DNA of 64,000 bases from Actinomadura opuntiae (GTDB taxonomy: Bacteria; Actinomycetota; Actinomycetes; Streptosporangiales; Streptosporangiaceae), in assembly GCF_030283205.1 (NCBI RefSeq), contig NZ_JASNWF010000028.1:45677-109676 (forward strand), given 5' to 3'. Below, piece after piece: positions 15,029 through 23,576 of the stretch. The notes under the pieces are model-generated. The model did no database searches and had not been told where the DNA came from. It was given only the letters and a program-made list of their open reading frames with translations. Within the stretch, counting starts at the first letter, position 1; each line of letters starts with the position of its first letter. The position numbers and the translations under genes are program-made.

Positions 15029-15949
15029 GTGTCCGAGCCCTCACAGCCGCCCTACGACGAGGCCGTTGACGAGGCCCAGTCCGCCGCGGCTGCTGCGGCC
15101 GGCCAGGCGGCCGAGCCCGCCGAGGACGCGGCCGAGGCCGCCGTCGCCGCCGGCGAGGCCGCGCCCGCGGACGAGAAGCTCGAGGGCGAGGGCGTCGCGC
15201 CCGACGCCGCCGCGGACGCCGGCGACCTCGCCGAGGCCGTCGAGGGCCAGGACGCCGCGGACGCCGTGCCCGCCGGCGAGGAGGACGCGGACGGCGAGAC
15301 CGCGGACACTGACGCCGAGGACGCCGACGACGACGAGGAGGCGCCGGCCGAGCCGCCCGCCGACCCGTACGCCGACTTCAAGATGCAGCTGCGCCTCCAG
15401 CCGGGCGACTGGTACGTCGTGCACTCCTACGCGGGGTACGAGAACCGGGTCAAGACCAACATCGAGACCCGCACCCAGACCCTCAACATGGAGGACTACA
15501 TCTTCCAGATCGAGGTCCCCCAGCACGAGGTGACCGAGATCAAGGGCGGCAAGCGGCAGAAGGTCAACGAGAAGGTCCTGCCGGGCTACATCCTCGTCCG
15601 GATGGAGCTGACCGACGAGTCGTGGGCCGCGGTCCGCAACACGCCGGGCGTGACCGGGTTCGTCGGGCTGCTGAACAAGCCGTCCCCGCTGAGCCTGGAC
15701 GAGGTCGCCAACCTGCTGGCGCCCGAGCCGGAGGAGGGCGTCGCCAAGGCCAAGGAGCAGGCCAAGGTCGCCGCCACCGTCGACTTCGAGGTCGGCGAGT
15801 CGGTCACCGTCATGGACGGCCCGTTCGCCACCCTCCCCGCGACCGTCAACGAGATCAACGCCGAGCAGCAGAAGCTCAAGGTGCTGGTGTCGATCTTCGG
15901 CCGCGAGACCCCGGTCGAGCTGTCCTTCAACCAGGTCTCCAAGATCTGA
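15029..15949 (+). CDS. nusG: Transcription antitermination/termination factor NusG
   Basis: 306 aa from GTG 15029 behind GGAGAGAG. The NGN domain begins near residue 128 ('GDWYVVHSYAGYENRVKTNI') and includes 'VLPGYILVRMELTDESW'. The KOW domain is C-terminal ('FEVGESVTVMDGPFATLPATV'). It binds RNA polymerase across the cleft and couples it to ribosomes or Rho. The first ~125 residues are an Ala/Glu/Asp-rich acidic extension with no recognisable fold. Such tails occur in actinobacterial NusG, but this one is long. Confidence 0.96.
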   Translation: MSEPSQPPYDEAVDEAQSAAAAAAGQAAEPAEDAAEAAVAAGEAAPADEKLEGEGVAPDAAADAGDLAEAVEGQDAADAVPAGEEDADGETADTDAEDADDDEEAPAEPPADPYADFKMQLRLQPGDWYVVHSYAGYENRVKTNIETRTQTLNMEDYIFQIEVPQHEVTEIKGGKRQKVNEKVLPGYILVRMELTDESWAAVRNTPGVTGFVGLLNKPSPLSLDEVANLLAPEPEEGVAKAKEQAKVAATVDFEVGESVTVMDGPFATLPATVNEINAEQQKLKVLVSIFGRETPVELSFNQVSKI

Positions 15950-16167
15950 CCGGGGCGCTGCTGATCAGCGCGTATCCTGGACGGGTCGCTCCCGCGCCGG
16001 CGGGGCGCGGCCGCCTGGAACGCCCGTCCCGGGCTCCGGCGGCGAAGACCCCCGCGCGAGCGGGGCCATGATTTTCAGGTGATCCCTACACGGCGGACGA
16101 GTCCCGCCGCCGTGTTGCCCGCCGGGCGGGAGTCGGGGTCCACATCAAACGGGACACAGGGGTTCGC

Positions 16168-16596
16168 ATGCCTCCGAAGAAGAAGATCGCCGCGCTCGTC
16201 AAGGTGCAGCTCAACGCGGGTGCCGCGACGCCGGCGCCGCCGGTGGGCACCGCGCTCGGCCCGCACGGCGTCAACATCATGGACTTCTGCAAGCAGTACA
16301 ACGCTGCGACGGAGTCCCAGCGCGGCAACGTCATCCCCGTAGAGATCACCATCTACGAGGACCGGTCGTTCACCTTCGTCACCAAGACCCCGCCGGCCGC
16401 GCAGCTCATCCTGAAGGCCGCGGGCGTGGAGAAGGGCAGCGGCGAGCCGCACAAGACCAAGGTCGGCTCGGTCACCGCGGACCAGATCCGCGAGATCGCC
16501 ACGACCAAGATGCCCGACCTGAACGCCAAGGACCTGGCGGCCGCGGAGAAGATCGTCGCGGGCACCGCGCGGTCGATGGGCATCGAGGTCAAGTAA
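16168..16596 (+). CDS. rplK: 50S ribosomal protein L11
   Basis: 142 aa. L11 organises the GTPase-associated centre with 23S rRNA helices 43-44. The N-terminal domain has 'APPVGTALGPHGVNIMDFC', where most bacteria have PPVGPALGQ-x-GVNIMEFC. Thr28 here (codon 16249-16251, ACC) lies at the position of E. coli Pro26, and Pro32 at the position of Gln30. Pro22 and Pro26 are the classic thiostrepton/micrococcin resistance positions, so the change is notable. The C-terminal rRNA-binding domain is normal. The 15,950-16,167 gap holds hairpins and no gene. Confidence 0.97.
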   Translation: MPPKKKIAALVKVQLNAGAATPAPPVGTALGPHGVNIMDFCKQYNAATESQRGNVIPVEITIYEDRSFTFVTKTPPAAQLILKAAGVEKGSGEPHKTKVGSVTADQIREIATTKMPDLNAKDLAAAEKIVAGTARSMGIEVK

Positions 16597-16657
16597 CACC
16601 CCACCCAGTGGAAGGGCCGGGCGCGGCCCGCACCACGAGTTCCATGGAGGAACGAGC

Positions 16658-17374
16658 ATGAAGCGCAGCAAGGGCTACCGCTCGGCGGCCGACAAGATCG
16701 ACCGGGACCGGCTGTACAGCCCGGTCGAGGCCGTCAAGCTGGCCAAGGAGACCAGCGTCACCAAGTTCGACGCGACCGTCGAGGTCGCGCTGCGGCTCGG
16801 CGTCGACCCGCGCAAGGCCGACCAGATGGTGCGCGGCACCGTCAACCTGCCGCACGGCACCGGCAAGACCGCCCGCGTGCTGGTGTTCGCGGGCGGCGCC
16901 AAGGCGGAGGAGGCCCGCGAGGCCGGCGCCGACCTGGTGGGCTCCGACGACATGATCGAGCGGATCCAGGGCGGCTTCCTGGAGTTCGACGCGGTCGTGG
17001 CGACGCCGGACCAGATGGGCAAGGTCGGCCGGCTCGGCCGGGTGCTCGGCCCGCGCGGCCTGATGCCGAACCCGAAGACCGGCACGGTGACGATGGACGT
17101 GGCCAAGGCCGTCACCGACATCAAGGGCGGCAAGATCGAGTTCCGGGTGGACCGGCACGCGAACCTGCACTTCATCATCGGCAAGTCCTCGTTCGGCGAG
17201 CGCCAGCTGGTGGAGAACTACGCGGCGGCCGTCGAGGAGATCCAGCGGCTCAAGCCGTCGGCGGCCAAGGGCCGGTACGTGAAGAAGGCGGTCCTGACCA
17301 CGTCGATGGGCCCGAGCATCCCGGTGGACCCGAACGCGGTCCGCAACCTCACCGCGGAGCTCGACGAGGCCTGA
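16658..17374 (+). CDS. rplA: 50S ribosomal protein L1
   Basis: 238 aa, full length, starting at ATG 16658 behind GGAGGAACG. It forms the L1 stalk, which guides the deacylated tRNA out of the E site, and represses its own operon by binding mRNA. Signatures: 'FDATVEVALRLGVDPRKADQMVRGTVNLPHGTGK' near residues 33-66 and 'LGRVLGPRGLMPNPKTGTVT' near 124-143. It is followed by a strong terminator, so rplK-rplA end the upstream ribosomal block. Confidence 0.97.
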   Translation: MKRSKGYRSAADKIDRDRLYSPVEAVKLAKETSVTKFDATVEVALRLGVDPRKADQMVRGTVNLPHGTGKTARVLVFAGGAKAEEAREAGADLVGSDDMIERIQGGFLEFDAVVATPDQMGKVGRLGRVLGPRGLMPNPKTGTVTMDVAKAVTDIKGGKIEFRVDRHANLHFIIGKSSFGERQLVENYAAAVEEIQRLKPSAAKGRYVKKAVLTTSMGPSIPVDPNAVRNLTAELDEA

Positions 17375-17410
17375 TCACAGGTTTTCCGAGCCCGCGCAAT
17401 ACGGGCACAA

Positions 17411-17444
17411 CGGCAGGGCGTCTCCGTTCGGAGGCGCCCTGCCG
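17411..17444 (+). terminator. Terminator after rplA
   Basis: CGGCAGGGCG-t-CTCCG, tt, CGGAG-g-CGCCCTGCCG: a 15-bp stem with one internal mismatch, 36 nt past the stop. Confidence 0.8.
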
Positions 17445-17535
17445 CGTTCTCGCGTGCGTTCCGTTGAGCGGCACCGGACGGTCCGGGCGGCGGCCCCGCC
17501 GGTAGATTCGTCGCCTGATCTTGGGGAGGGGCGGG

Positions 17536-19077
17536 ATGGGCGGATCGCCGCGCGGGGAGTTCCAGCGGCTGTACGACGTGCTCGACGCCGCGGCGGAGGA
17601 CGCTCCCGTCGCGCCGGCGCTGTCGGTGGACGGCACGACGTGGACGTTCCGCGAGCTGCGCGCACGGACGGACGCGCTCAGCGCCCACCTCGACGGCCGC
17701 TGCCCGCCCGGGGCGCGGGTGGCGTTGCTGGCGCACAACCGCCCGGAGTACGTGGCCGCCTACTACGGGGTTCCGCGGGGTGGCAGGGTCCTCGTGCCGC
17801 TCAACCAGCGGCTCCATCCGCGCGAGTGGGCGGACCAGATCGCGCGCAGCGGCGCCGCGCTCGTCCTCGGCGAGGCGGATCTGCTGGATCGGCTGGCCGA
17901 TGAAGGGGACATGGGCTCCGACGGCCCGCCGCTCGTCCCCATCACCGAGCTGCCCTGGGACGAGCCCGTCCGGGAGCGAGCGGCGCCACCCGGCGGGGGC
18001 CCGGACGAGGTCGCGTGGCTGATGTTCACCAGCGGCACGACGGGCCGTCCGAAGGGGGTGCGGCTCACCCACGGGAGCCTGCTGGCGGGCCTGCGGGTGT
18101 CGGCGTCCGGCCGGCCGGTCCGGCCGGGCGATGTGTTCTGCACGCCGTTCCCGCTCTGCCATGTGGCGGGCTACCAGGTGATGCTGCACCACCTGTTCCG
18201 GCGGCATGCCGTGGTCCTGCGCCGGTTCCGTCCGGCGGACCTGGTGGAGGCGACGCGCCGGCACGGCATCACGAGCCTGTCGCTGGCGCCGACCATGCTG
18301 GAGGATCTGCTCGCGCACCTGGCGGACGATCCGGCGGCGCGGGACGTGCTGCGCGGCAGCCTGCGGGTGATCGCGTACGGGTCGGCGCCGATGCCGGTAC
18401 CGCTGCTGCGCCGCGTCCATGACGTGCTCGGCTGCGATCTGAACCAGGGCTTCGGCATGACCGAGCTGTCCGGCAACGCGACGTTCCTCTCCCCGGCGGA
18501 TCACCGCGCGGCCATGGAGTCGAGGCCCGGGCTGGCGGCGTCGGCGGGACGTCCCGCCGAGGGCGTCGAGATCCGGGTGATCGGCGAGGACGGGGCGTCC
18601 GTCGCGCCGGGGGAGCTGGGCGAGGTCGTCGTCCGGGGCGCGCAGGTGACGCCCGGGTACTGGGACGACCCGGAGGCGACCGCCGAGGCGTTCACCGGGG
18701 GCTGGTTCCGTACCGGCGACGTCGGCCGCGTCGACGACGACGGATACCTCTACGTGGTCGACCGGCTCAAGGACGTGATCGTCACCGGGGGCGAGAACGT
18801 CTCGTCCCGCGAGGTCGAGGACGTCCTGCGCACGGTCCCGGGCGTCGGTGAGGTCGCGGTGGTCGGGCTGCCGGATCCGCGCTGGGGCCAGTCGGTGTGC
18901 GCGGTGATCGTGGCCGATGGCGCGCCGCCTGCGGACGAGGAGCTGATCGGCGCGTGCCGGGCGCGGCTCGCCGGGTTCAAGACGCCGCGCCGCATCGAGT
19001 ACGTCGACGCCCTGCCGCGCACCGGCACCGGCAAGATCCGCAAGTCCGTCCTGCGGGACCGTCTGGCCGAGCGCTGA
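17536..19077 (+). CDS. Class I adenylate-forming enzyme (acyl-CoA synthetase, FadD-like)
   Basis: 513 aa from ATG 17536, behind GGGGAGGGGCGGG; an in-frame TTG at 17521 is less likely. It activates a carboxylic acid as acyl-AMP and probably transfers it to CoA. Family motifs: P-loop 'LMFTSGTTGRPKGVRLTH' near residues 160-177, 'GFGMTELSGN' near 305, hinge/A8 'GWFRTGDVGRVDDDGYLYVVDRLKDVIVTGGENVSSREVE', and the A10 lysine in 'PRTGTGKIRKSVL'. It sits between two ribosomal blocks as a lone insert after a terminator. Substrate is unknown; it might be long-chain, short-chain or aromatic. Confidence 0.9.
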   Translation: MGGSPRGEFQRLYDVLDAAAEDAPVAPALSVDGTTWTFRELRARTDALSAHLDGRCPPGARVALLAHNRPEYVAAYYGVPRGGRVLVPLNQRLHPREWADQIARSGAALVLGEADLLDRLADEGDMGSDGPPLVPITELPWDEPVRERAAPPGGGPDEVAWLMFTSGTTGRPKGVRLTHGSLLAGLRVSASGRPVRPGDVFCTPFPLCHVAGYQVMLHHLFRRHAVVLRRFRPADLVEATRRHGITSLSLAPTMLEDLLAHLADDPAARDVLRGSLRVIAYGSAPMPVPLLRRVHDVLGCDLNQGFGMTELSGNATFLSPADHRAAMESRPGLAASAGRPAEGVEIRVIGEDGASVAPGELGEVVVRGAQVTPGYWDDPEATAEAFTGGWFRTGDVGRVDDDGYLYVVDRLKDVIVTGGENVSSREVEDVLRTVPGVGEVAVVGLPDPRWGQSVCAVIVADGAPPADEELIGACRARLAGFKTPRRIEYVDALPRTGTGKIRKSVLRDRLAER

Positions 19078-19222
19078 CGATCCGGCCGCGCGCGAGCCGG
19101 GACGCTCGCGCCACGGTTGCGCCGCTGACCTGCGGGATACCGCGCCGCCGGTCCGGATCAGGACAGATCTATTGGACGGATTGTTTTGTTGCGGTTGGTG
19201 TGCTTGGTGTTGAATCGTCCCT

Positions 19223-20095
19223 GTGAAGCGCCGAACCGACCGGATCATCGCCGTCTCCGCCGTCACGGCCGTGGCCGTCGTGCCCACCGCGATCGTGATG
19301 GCGGTGAAGACGGGCGTCATGTCGTCGTCGGACTCCGGGGCGCTGCCGCCGAGCGCGCAGATGGCCCAGGCCGACCCCGCCAACCCGAACAGCGCCACGT
19401 CGGGCGCCGTGACGCCGTCGGCCTCCGCCGCCCCCGGCGCGGGCACCGGAGCGGATGCGGGCGCGGGCATGCCGGGCGCGCGGCCGGCCGGATCGGGCGG
19501 CCCCGCCGCGAACCCGTCGCCGAAGCCGGGCCCCGAGCTGCGGTCGTTCGTCCGCAAGACGGACGTGAAGGTGACGATCGGGACGGGCGGCGACTACAAG
19601 CAGGCGTCCGAGACCGCGCAGATCAGGCTCTGGCCGACGTTCGCGATGAAGGCGGTCGGCGTCACGCAGACGATGAAGGACGGCACGCTCTCCAAGATCA
19701 CGCAGAAGGTGGTCGTCAGCGGGAGCACGCTGTCCGGCTTCGACGGCGAGAAGTGGACGAAGTCCAGGCTCAGCGCGGCACAGCTGGCCAAGCTCCGGAC
19801 CGGATCGGACCCCCGGCAGTTCACCTACGTCATCCGCGGCGTGCCCAGCGGCGTCGTGACCGGCCCGGACGCGAACGGCCGCAGCCACTACCTGGCGCAG
19901 GCCCTGATGGGCAACGTGTACGCGCTGCTGCCGAAGGACGCGGCGACCGACGTCCGCGCGGTGATCCCGGCCGACGCCGGCGTCTCGCTCGACCTGTGGT
20001 CGGGCGCGAAGGACCGCCCGGCGACGATCGGCCTGGTCGCGAAGGCGCCGTCCGGCGACTTCGACGGCTCGATGACCTTCGGCTCCTATCGCTGA
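19223..20095 (+). CDS. Exported LppX/LprG-like protein without lipobox
   Basis: 290 aa from GTG 19223. The N-terminus is a membrane anchor or uncleaved signal (MKRRTDRIIAVSAVTAVAVV, then PTAIVMAVKTG). There is no lipobox Cys. A Pro/Gly/Ala-rich linker runs to about residue 105, then a domain with 'IRLWPTFAMKAVGVTQTM' and 'SGFDGEKWTKSRLSAAQL'. This layout loosely matches the two lipoproteins downstream and the LppX_LprAFG fold, which holds lipids in a half-barrel. The assignment rests on pattern and neighbourhood only. Confidence 0.55.
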   Translation: MKRRTDRIIAVSAVTAVAVVPTAIVMAVKTGVMSSSDSGALPPSAQMAQADPANPNSATSGAVTPSASAAPGAGTGADAGAGMPGARPAGSGGPAANPSPKPGPELRSFVRKTDVKVTIGTGGDYKQASETAQIRLWPTFAMKAVGVTQTMKDGTLSKITQKVVVSGSTLSGFDGEKWTKSRLSAAQLAKLRTGSDPRQFTYVIRGVPSGVVTGPDANGRSHYLAQALMGNVYALLPKDAATDVRAVIPADAGVSLDLWSGAKDRPATIGLVAKAPSGDFDGSMTFGSYR

Positions 20096-20245
20096 ACCGG
20101 TTCCCGGCGACCGTCCGGCCACGGCGGAGGTACGCCGGAGGTCGTACCGGACGGGGACCCGTTCGTACCACCGGGGGATGTAGGGCTGTTACCGCGCCGA
20201 CAGACTGGGAACCACCAGCAGGGCGACAAGGGAGGCCGAATCCTC

Positions 20246-21103
20246 ATGAACCGACGACTGGTAGTGGCCGCCGGAGGCACCGCCGTGGGTGCCGCGCTCC
20301 TCCTGTCCGGGTGCAACGGGGACGGGTCGGGCGCCAACGCGGACGGGAACGACATGAAGCTCAGCGCCAACGAGGCGCTGCTGAAATCGTCGCAGAAGAC
20401 GGCGGAGTCCGACACCTTCAAGGCCGACCTGACGGTCACCGGCACGGGCTCGGACTCCGGGAAGATCCACGCGACGGGCCAGTTCCGGCTCAAGCCGACG
20501 CTGAAGTTCAGCGCGCAGCTGGACCAGGTCAGCCACAACGGGCAGGCCGTGCCGGCCGCCAAGGGGCAGGCGATCTTCACCGGGAACACGCTGTACGCGA
20601 AGGTCCCGCAGCTCGCCCAGTTCGTCAGCGGCGGCAAGCCGTGGGTGAAGATCGACGTGAACCAGGTGTCGCAGCGCACCGGGTTCGACGTGCAGGGCCT
20701 GGTCAACCAGGTCGAGAAGGTGAACCCGGCCGAGCAGACGAAGATGTTCACCGGCTCAAAGGACGTCCACCGCGTCGGCAGCGAGACGGTCGACGGCGTC
20801 AAGACCGTGCACTACGCCGGCACGGTCACCGTCCAGGACGCGCTGAACCGGCTGGACGCGCAGACCCGCCAGAAGGCCGACGGATGGCTGCCGAAGGACC
20901 GCGACGGGAAGATCAACTTCGACCTGTGGACGGACGGGAACAACCTGCCGCGCAAGCTCGTGTCCAAGTCGTCCGGCACGCAGGGCGACGGCGGCTCGGT
21001 GACCGTCCTCTACAGCGACTACGGCAAGTCGTTCGGCGTGAACCCGCCGCCGTCGGATCAGGTCGGCGCCATGTCGCTCGGCTCGCTGCTCGGTGGCAAC
21101 TAG
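20246..21103 (+). CDS. LppX/LprG-family lipoprotein (first of two)
   Basis: 285 aa. Signal peptide with lipobox LLSGC (Cys at about residue 24), so it is predicted to be lipid-anchored outside the membrane. The mature domain starts with 'LLKSSQKTAESDTFKADLTVTGTG' and has 'FDLWTDGNNLPRKLV', matching the LppX_LprAFG pattern of strands around a hydrophobic cavity. Mycobacterial members carry glycolipids or lipids. It is clearly paralogous to the next gene ('PWVKIDVNQV' against 'PWVKMSLDEV'). Two lipoproteins at this place before rplJ are also seen in Streptomyces. Confidence 0.82.
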   Translation: MNRRLVVAAGGTAVGAALLLSGCNGDGSGANADGNDMKLSANEALLKSSQKTAESDTFKADLTVTGTGSDSGKIHATGQFRLKPTLKFSAQLDQVSHNGQAVPAAKGQAIFTGNTLYAKVPQLAQFVSGGKPWVKIDVNQVSQRTGFDVQGLVNQVEKVNPAEQTKMFTGSKDVHRVGSETVDGVKTVHYAGTVTVQDALNRLDAQTRQKADGWLPKDRDGKINFDLWTDGNNLPRKLVSKSSGTQGDGGSVTVLYSDYGKSFGVNPPPSDQVGAMSLGSLLGGN

Positions 21104-21214
21104 CGCACACCGGGCAACACGGGACAGAGTGAACCCCGCTAGTCTCCCCTGCGTCTCATAGAGGGTCCGGTCCGAGCGTCCGGGCACCACGACGCAGACC
21201 GAGGAGAGACCACC

Positions 21215-22099
21215 ATGATCCGACGCTTCGCCACGGGCACGGCGGCCGCCGCCGGCCTCGCCCTCGCCCTGACCGGCTGCCTCGGCGACGCCGGGAGCAA
21301 GGCGGGCGAGGCCGGCGAGAACATCAAGCTGACCGCGGCGCAGGTGCTCGGCAGGACCGCGCAGAAGACCGGCAAGATCAACTCGTTCCAGGCCGACATG
21401 TCGATGACGGCCACCGGATCGGCCGCGGGCTCGATGAACATGTCCGGCACCATGCAGTACCGCACCAAGCCGGACCTGGCGTTCAGCATGGACTTCACGA
21501 ACATGACGGTCGGCGGCAAGTCGATGGCCGGCATGAAGGAGGTCCTGGTCGGCCGCACCATCTACATGAAGATCCCGCAGCTGACGCAGCTCGGCGGCGG
21601 GGCGTCGGCCAAGCCCTGGGTGAAGATGTCGCTGGACGAGGTCGGCGCGAAGTCCGGGATGAACGTCGACGAGCTGCTCCAGCAGTCGCAGCAGATGGAC
21701 CCCGTCCAGAACACCAGGATGCTGACGGCGTCCAAGGACGCCCGCGAGGTCGGCAAGGAGACGGTGAACGGCGTGCAGACCACGCACTACACCGGCACTT
21801 ACCGGGTGGCGGACGCGGTCGCCAAGCTCCCGGCCGACCAGCGGCAGGCGTACGAGAAGAGCCTGGCCAAGTCCGGCATGAACGGCGACATGCACTTCGA
21901 CCTGTGGGTCGACGGGCAGCAGCTGCCCCGCAAGATGACGATGAAGACCGGCCAGACGGCCGCGGGCGTCATGACGATCACCACCAGCTACCGCGACTTC
22001 GGCAAGCCGGTGCAGGTCACCGCGCCGCCGGCGAGCCAGGTGACCGACTTCGCCGCACTGATGAAGGGCCTCGGCACCGGCGCCACGCCGGGCGCCTGA
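21215..22099 (+). CDS. LppX/LprG-family lipoprotein (second of two)
   Basis: 294 aa starting at ATG 21215 behind GAGGAGAGA. Signal peptide with lipobox LALTGC (Cys at about residue 22). The domain matches the upstream paralogue throughout: 'TAQKTGKINSFQADMSMTATG', 'FDLWVDGQQLPRKMTMKTG' and 'YRDFGKPVQVTAPPASQV'. It is Met-rich compared with its sister. A 111-bp gap separates the two genes, with a possible -10 (TAGTCT, 21140-21145). It may cooperate with the nearby mce lipid importer; that is inference from neighbourhood. Confidence 0.82.
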   Translation: MIRRFATGTAAAAGLALALTGCLGDAGSKAGEAGENIKLTAAQVLGRTAQKTGKINSFQADMSMTATGSAAGSMNMSGTMQYRTKPDLAFSMDFTNMTVGGKSMAGMKEVLVGRTIYMKIPQLTQLGGGASAKPWVKMSLDEVGAKSGMNVDELLQQSQQMDPVQNTRMLTASKDAREVGKETVNGVQTTHYTGTYRVADAVAKLPADQRQAYEKSLAKSGMNGDMHFDLWVDGQQLPRKMTMKTGQTAAGVMTITTSYRDFGKPVQVTAPPASQVTDFAALMKGLGTGATPGA

Positions 22100-22115
22100 C
22101 CCCCGAGAGTTCGAC

Positions 22116-22151
22116 GCAGGGCCGTGCCGGACCCGTCCGGCGCGGCCCTGC
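22116..22151 (+). terminator. Terminator after the lipoprotein genes
   Basis: GCAGGGCCG-t-GCCGGAC, cc, GTCCGGC-g-CGGCCCTGC: a 17-position stem with a single mismatch, 17 nt past the stop. Confidence 0.82.
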
Positions 22152-22177
22152 GCGCTGCTCCGGCTCGCCCAACCGAT

Positions 22178-22207
22178 TTGGCCTTGCGGCGCGCGGGCAC
22201 GTACTCT
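22178..22207 (+). promoter_or_regulatory. rplJ: Promoter of the rplJ-rplL operon
   Basis: TTGGCC (22178-22183), 18 nt, TACTCT (22202-22207), just ahead of the L10 leader RNA. Transcription would begin at about 22214. Confidence 0.65.
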
Positions 22208-22212
22208 GTTGT

Positions 22213-22362
22213 CTGCCGAAGACCGCCGGTCGCCGTCCCAGTCGGGGCGGCCGAAGGACCCGATTCGTTCGGGCGGCCTGCGTAGGTGCGACGTGAGCCT
22301 TCCGCTTGGCCTTCCCGGGCCTGGCATGACGCCCCGTGCACACCTGCGCCGGGGCGTTTTTT
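22213..22362 (+). promoter_or_regulatory. Ribosomal protein L10 leader RNA with attenuator
   Basis: The 5' part carries CCGAAGACCGCCGGTCG (about 22216), typical of actinobacterial rplJ leaders, where L10(L12)4 binds to repress its own operon. The 3' part is an intrinsic terminator: ACGCCCC (22329-22335) pairs with GGGGCGT (22351-22357) and runs into six Ts. The loop segment CACCTGCGC (22341-22349) can pair with the upstream GCGTAGGTG (22280-22288) through one G-T wobble, giving an alternative fold. Confidence 0.75.
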
Positions 22363-22433
22363 GGTGGATCGGCGCCCGACCCGCGAGGGCCGGGCGACGG
22401 TCGTGACCACCCAGGTAATCGGAAGGAGGCCAC

Positions 22434-23021
22434 ATGGCCAAGGCCGAGAAGGCCGCGGCGATCGCCGAGCTCAAGCAGGAGTTCGAGAGCTCCAGCGGCG
22501 CCGTGCTGACCGAGTACCGCGGGCTGACGGTGGCGCAGCTCAAGGAGCTGCGCACCAACCTCGGCGAGACCGCGAGGTTCGCCGTGGTGAAGAACACGCT
22601 GACCAGGCGCGCGGCGGACGAGGCCGGGCTCGACGAGCAGTTCCGCGAGCTGCTCGAGGGCCCTTCGGCCATCGCGTTCGTCCGGGGCGACGTGGTCGAG
22701 GCCGCCAAGGGCCTGCGTGACTTCGCCAAGACGAACCCGCTGCTGGTGATCAAGGGCGGCTTCATCGACGGCCGGTCGATGGACGCCTCGGAGATCACCA
22801 GGCTCGCGGACCTCGAGTCCCGCGAGGTCCTGCTGGCCAAGCTGGCCGGTGCGATGAAGGGCTCCATGGCCAACGCGGCCGCGCTCTTCAACGCCCTGCC
22901 GACGCAGGCCGCCCAGCTCGCCGAGGCGCTGCGCGCCAAGCGCGAGGCCGCCGGCGAGACCGCCGAGGCCCCCGCCGACGCGCCGGCCGCCGAGGCCGCC
23001 GACGAGGCACCCGCCGAGTAG
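22434..23021 (+). CDS. rplJ: 50S ribosomal protein L10
   Basis: 195 aa from ATG 22434 behind GGAGGCC. It forms the base of the L7/L12 stalk and represses the rplJ-rplL operon at the leader. Signature: 'LTEYRGLTVAQLKELRTNL...FAVVKNTL' (about 24-60), the rRNA-binding domain. The C-terminal helix that binds L12 dimers ends in an Ala/Glu-rich tail ('AEAPADAPAAEAADEAPAE'), somewhat longer than the E. coli protein. Confidence 0.97.
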   Translation: MAKAEKAAAIAELKQEFESSSGAVLTEYRGLTVAQLKELRTNLGETARFAVVKNTLTRRAADEAGLDEQFRELLEGPSAIAFVRGDVVEAAKGLRDFAKTNPLLVIKGGFIDGRSMDASEITRLADLESREVLLAKLAGAMKGSMANAAALFNALPTQAAQLAEALRAKREAAGETAEAPADAPAAEAADEAPAE

Positions 23022-23075
23022 GCACCCGCGGTTCCCGTAAGACCCCAGATTTGAAGCCATAGCGGAGGAAACATC

Positions 23076-23462
23076 ATGGCGAAGCTCAGCACCGAAGAGC
23101 TGCTCGACACCTTCAAGGAGATGACCCTCCTCGAGCTGTCCGACTTCGTGAAGCAGTTCGAAGAGGTCTTCGACGTCAAGGCCGCCGCGCCGGTCGCGGC
23201 CGTGGCCGCCCCGACCGGCGCCGCCCCGGCCGCCGAGGAGGCCGCCGCGCAGGACGAGTTCGACGTCATCCTCGAGGGCGCCGGCGACAAGAAGATCCAG
23301 GTCATCAAGGAGGTCCGCAGCCTCACGAGCCTCGGCCTCAAGGAGGCCAAGGACCTGGTCGACGGCGCGCCGAAGCCGCTGCTCGAGAAGGTCAACAAGG
23401 AGACGGCCGACAAGGCCAAGGAGGCCCTGGAGAAGGCCGGCGCGACGGTCACCGTCAAGTAG
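23076..23462 (+). CDS. rplL: 50S ribosomal protein L7/L12
   Basis: 128 aa, full length. The N-terminal dimerisation domain (MAKLSTEELLDTFKEMTLLE) is followed by an Ala-rich hinge (about 38-55). The C-terminal factor-binding domain has 'EFDVILEGAGDKKIQVIKEVRSLTSLGLKEAKDLVDGAPK'. Multiple copies bind L10 and recruit EF-Tu, EF-G and IF2. It is 54 nt after rplJ and followed by a terminator. Confidence 0.98.
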   Translation: MAKLSTEELLDTFKEMTLLELSDFVKQFEEVFDVKAAAPVAAVAAPTGAAPAAEEAAAQDEFDVILEGAGDKKIQVIKEVRSLTSLGLKEAKDLVDGAPKPLLEKVNKETADKAKEALEKAGATVTVK

Positions 23463-23512
23463 GGCGCTCTCTCCGGAGCTTCCGGGGCCCGCGCGGCTCC
23501 GCTGCTCTTTCG

Positions 23513-23548
23513 AGGCGGCCGTCCCACCTTCGGGTGGGGCGGCCGCCT
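23513..23548 (+). terminator. Terminator after rplL
   Basis: AGGCGGCCG-t-CCCACC, ttc, GGGTGGGG-CGGCCGCCT: a long stem 51 nt past rplL, separating it from the mce operon. Confidence 0.8.
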
Positions 23549-23576
23549 CTTCGCGTTCCCGGCCCCGGCGGTGCTC

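Noticed and set aside
15950..16167. Independent rplK promoter
   Set aside because: A TATCCT at 15973-15978 is a fair -10, but the nearest -35-like CTGACC is 21 nt away; not strong enough to list.
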